Shown here one piece after another: positions 6,365 through 8,433 of a stretch of DNA of 8,433 bases. Within the stretch, counting starts at the first letter, position 1, and every line of letters begins with the position of its first letter. Under the pieces are notes generated by a model. The model ran no database searches and was not told the origin of the DNA. It was given only the letters and a program-made list of their open reading frames with translations. The translations under genes and the position numbers were made by a program. This stretch comes from CAYHOI01 sp964358175 (GTDB lineage Bacteria > Margulisbacteria > Riflemargulisbacteria > GWF2-35-9): contig CAYHOI010000083.1 of the NCBI GenBank assembly GCA_964358175.1, positions 1 to 8,433 of the forward strand. Direction: 5' to 3'.

Positions 6365-6939
6365 AGGCTCTGCTTCATCTTCAAAAAATTCTGGATCATC
6401 GTCATCCCATGTTCAGTCAGGTAGGACTCGGGGTGGAACTGGACGCCTTCCACCAAATATTTACGATGACGAACCCCCATGATCTCGCCCTCCTTTGTGG
6501 TTGCGGTGATTTCTAAATAGTCATTCGGAAAAGATTCTTTCTCAATCACAAGGGAATGATAGCGCGTCGCCATAACAGGACTCTCCAACCCTGCAAACAG
6601 CCCCTTTCCATCATGAATAATGGGACTGAGCTTGCCATGAAAAATGCGATTATTGCGAACCACCCTACCCCCAAATAGCTCCCCAATACACTGATGTCCC
6701 AGACACACCCCAAGGATAGGTACTTTTCCTGTAAAAGACTCCATCAAGTCCATCGAAATAGCGGATTCTTTGGGTGTTGCGGGCCCCGGAGAAATCACCA
6801 AATACGATGGAAATAACTTTTGCGCTTGCTGAATCGTGATCTCGTCATTTCTTTTCACGACTACGGTTTGCCCACATTGTTCAAAGTACTGTTTGAGAAT
6901 GTAGACAAACGAATCGTAATTATCGATTAAAAGTAGCAT
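6361..6939 (-). CDS. trpG: Anthranilate synthase glutaminase component
   Basis: This class I glutamine amidotransferase releases ammonia from glutamine and passes it to TrpE to make anthranilate. In some bacteria the same subunit also serves para-aminobenzoate synthesis (PabA); no pabB is visible here. The 192 residues have NYDSF (7-11), SPGPATP (50-56, Ala where Gly or Cys is more usual), the nucleophile Cys79 in GVCLGHQ (77-83), HGK (101-103), RYHSL (126-130) and the His169/Glu171 pair in FHPES (168-172). The catalytic triad is complete. It starts 3 nt after the trpE stop with a good AAGGA ribosome binding site inside the end of trpE, and its stop overlaps the trpD start. The tight link to trpE supports a TrpE-TrpG complex. 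Confidence 0.97.
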   Translation of the reverse strand: MLLLIDNYDSFVYILKQYFEQCGQTVVVKRNDEITIQQAQKLFPSYLVISPGPATPKESAISMDLMESFTGKVPILGVCLGHQCIGELFGGRVVRNNRIFHGKLSPIIHDGKGLFAGLESPVMATRYHSLVIEKESFPNDYLEITATTKEGEIMGVRHRKYLVEGVQFHPESYLTEHGMTMIQNFLKMKQSL

Positions 6940-6942
6940 GCT

Positions 6943-8322
6943 CTATCCTTTACTCCTATTGAGAGCCCTGAACATCGCTCGAGCCTTGTTTAATGTCTCC
7001 TCAACTTCCATCGACGGGATCGAATCTGCGACGATCCCTGCACCGGTTTGCACAAAGGCTGTATTGCCCCGAACCAAAATACTGCGAATGGTGATACAGG
7101 AATCAAAATCTCCGTTCATTCCAAAATATCCCACCATCCCGCCATAGGTTTGCCGTGCAGAGTTTTCCAATTCGTGAATAATCTGCAAAGCCCTTACCTT
7201 TGGAGCTCCACTGAGTGTCCCCGCAGGAAAAGTTCCCTTAATCGCCGACACCACGGACTGCCCCGGACGCATCCGTCCCGAAACGGAAGAGACAATGTGC
7301 ATCACATGACTATACCGCTCAATTCCTCTAAACGAATCCACTTGCACAGTGTCCGACTGGCAAGTCCGATTTAAGTCATTCCGAGCCAGATCCACTAACA
7401 TTAAATGCTCAGCATTCTCCTTGTCATCCAAAAGAAGTTCCTGTTCAATCTGTAAATCTTCTTGTGGGGTAGCTCCCCTCCGCCGTGTACCCGCAATCGG
7501 ACGAACGGTTAATTTGTCCTTCTCCTTTTTTAACATGATTTCAGGAGAGGTTCCCATCAATGTAAATTGGTCTCCGAAGTTGAAATAAAACATGTAGGGC
7601 GAAGGATTGATAGAGCACAGATAACGGTAGACTTCGAAAGGGTCACCTTTAAAGGGTGTCTCAAAGCATTGAGAGAGAACGACTTGGAAAATATCTCCCG
7701 AAAAAATGTACGCTTTAGCACGCTCGATCATACGCTCAAATTGAATTTTGGACACATTAGACGTAAATGGGCGATCAGCAGACACATCGCTTTGATCAGG
7801 GAGGAAAGCAACTTCATCAAGGGGTAGAGACAGGATACTATTTATTTGTTGTTCAGAATCAATCGTTTGATTCTTTTCTAGATTAAAAATAAAAGTCACC
7901 TGATGTGAGAGTTTATCGAAAACTGCAATAACCTCTGGAAGAAAAAAATAAGCTAGGGGCAAATCCCCATACCGGGGTGAACTCGCCACTGAGGGTTCGA
8001 TGAGACAAACCGCCTCATAACCCATGTAGCCATAGAAACCATTAAATGCATCTTTCCCGGCAGTTTGGTAGCTTGCGAGTAACGTTTCCAGCTCGGCAAA
8101 AAGTGTCTCCGAGCCTGGCTTCACGATAAAAGACCGTCGACACCCCCAGCCGACCAAAGAAAATCGTCCCACATTGTTCCCCTCTTCAACACTTTCTAGG
8201 AGGAAAGAGTGCACAGAGAGATTTCGGATTTTCATATACAAAGAAATAGGAGTCTCTGTATCAAGTAAAACCTTGTCTGTCACCACCGAAATGTCATGGA
8301 CTTGGTAGGATTTCACTTGCAT
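6943..8322 (-). CDS. trpE: Anthranilate synthase component I
   Basis: TrpE makes anthranilate from chorismate using ammonia supplied by TrpG, the committed and normally feedback-controlled step. LLES (41-44) is the motif that binds tryptophan in sensitive enzymes, so feedback inhibition is expected. The chorismate-binding domain has GTSPE (257-261), RPIAGTRRRG (274-283), DLARND (311-316), GTFPAGTLSGAPKVRA (363-378) and GAGIVADS (427-434). These identify TrpE rather than PabB or isochorismate synthase, although PabB is similar. At 459 residues it is slightly short, with compact linkers. ATG 8322 is the first possible start: an in-frame TAG lies one codon upstream and the next Met is residue 30. 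No leader peptide or attenuator is visible, and the proposed promoter abuts the start codon. Confidence 0.97.
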   Translation of the reverse strand: MQVKSYQVHDISVVTDKVLLDTETPISLYMKIRNLSVHSFLLESVEEGNNVGRFSLVGWGCRRSFIVKPGSETLFAELETLLASYQTAGKDAFNGFYGYMGYEAVCLIEPSVASSPRYGDLPLAYFFLPEVIAVFDKLSHQVTFIFNLEKNQTIDSEQQINSILSLPLDEVAFLPDQSDVSADRPFTSNVSKIQFERMIERAKAYIFSGDIFQVVLSQCFETPFKGDPFEVYRYLCSINPSPYMFYFNFGDQFTLMGTSPEIMLKKEKDKLTVRPIAGTRRRGATPQEDLQIEQELLLDDKENAEHLMLVDLARNDLNRTCQSDTVQVDSFRGIERYSHVMHIVSSVSGRMRPGQSVVSAIKGTFPAGTLSGAPKVRALQIIHELENSARQTYGGMVGYFGMNGDFDSCITIRSILVRGNTAFVQTGAGIVADSIPSMEVEETLNKARAMFRALNRSKG

Positions 8323-8329
8323 GAGCTAG

Positions 8330-8359
8330 ATTGTATCACCGCACAGGAATCTATGTCAC
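8330..8359 (-). promoter_or_regulatory. trp operon promoter, likely leaderless
   Basis: On the minus strand GTGACA (complement of 8354-8359) is followed after 18 nt by TACAAT (complement of 8330-8335); each matches five of six consensus bases. The -10 box ends 7 nt before the trpE ATG, so the transcript would begin at or within a base or two of the start codon. That leaves no room for a Shine-Dalgarno sequence or a transcribed attenuator. The same 7-nt spacing is seen at 482/490 and 1184/1192. Confidence 0.65.
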
Positions 8360-8376
8360 GCCATGTGGGATAGATT
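8348..8376. promoter_or_regulatory. 29-bp dyad, candidate operator of the trp operon
   Basis: AATCTAT (8348-8354) and ATAGATT (8370-8376) are perfect inverted 7-mers. Inside them CAC (8357-8359) and GTG (8365-8367) are also symmetric about the same centre (8362), so 20 of 29 positions obey the dyad. The site covers the -35 hexamer of the trpE promoter and reaches upstream, where a dimeric regulator could block or recruit polymerase. It does not resemble the CTAG-centred TrpR box. The cognate regulator is unknown. Confidence 0.5.
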
Positions 8377-8404
8377 GGCAGGGCGAGCGCATCTAAAATT
8401 GTGT

Positions 8405-8433
8405 TAATTTCGCCTCACCCCCTACCCCCCTCT
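8405..8433 (-). repeat. Partial second copy of the palindromic element, cut by the window end
   Basis: TAATTTCGCCTCACCCC (8405-8421) followed by a C-rich run ending CCCTCT matches the reverse complement of the right end of the element near the left edge (404-415 and the C-rich run beyond it, through 381-391). The orientation is therefore opposite to the first copy. Only about 29 bp are visible, so the match is suggestive, not proven. Confidence 0.5.

Noticed and set aside
5970..6482. 170-residue plus-strand open frame inside trpD and trpG
   Set aside because: It is antisense to two certain genes; the Arg/Ser/Pro-rich translation is typical of a shadow frame.
1..8433. CRISPR array, tRNA or rRNA gene
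   Set aside because: I saw no regularly spaced direct repeats, no cloverleaf with a T-loop motif and no conserved rRNA segments on either strand.

Overview
The window suggests a bacterial chromosome of moderate, slightly AT-rich composition. The signal peptide on the glycosidase and the repeat-littered intergenic DNA would fit a Gram-negative bacterium. I cannot place the lineage from sequence alone. Unfused trpC and trpF in an E-G-D-C-F order argues against an enteric bacterium, where trpC and trpF are fused.

Layout. Positions 1-121 carry the start of an unknown leftward gene that continues outside the window. Positions 122-489 hold a divergent intergenic region with a palindrome-rich, insertion-like element bounded by a 15-bp direct repeat. 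Two adjacent rightward genes, 490-1131 and 1192-1848, encode paralogous cytosolic-looking proteins of a family I do not recognise (about 61% identical by hand count). A leftward gene at 1864-3660 converges on them; it encodes a secreted family 8 glycoside hydrolase (GH8) with a carbohydrate-binding-like domain inserted into its catalytic barrel. Positions 3661-3889 contain two inverted repeats. A 39-codon rightward ORF with a strong ribosome binding site (3890-4009) shares its stop region with the end of trpF. The rest is a compact leftward operon, trpE-trpG-trpD-trpC-trpF (8322 down to 4006), preceded by a clear promoter and a dyad operator candidate. The right edge contains the beginning of what looks like a second copy of the repeat seen near the left edge.

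The trp genes convert chorismate to indole-3-glycerol phosphate. Genes D, C and F are coupled by ATGA overlaps, and trpE and trpG are 3 nt apart. trpB and trpA, needed for the last steps, do not follow trpF.

The most unusual signal is at the gene starts. Both unknown paralogs and trpE have a -35/-10 promoter whose -10 hexamer ends exactly 7 nt before the ATG, and the paralogs have no correctly placed Shine-Dalgarno sequence. This points to leaderless mRNAs for the first genes of these units. Downstream or neighbouring genes (trpG, the 39-codon ORF, the partial left gene) have recognisable ribosome binding sites. The unknown paralog pair and the GH8 with its inserted domain are the other parts most worth following up.
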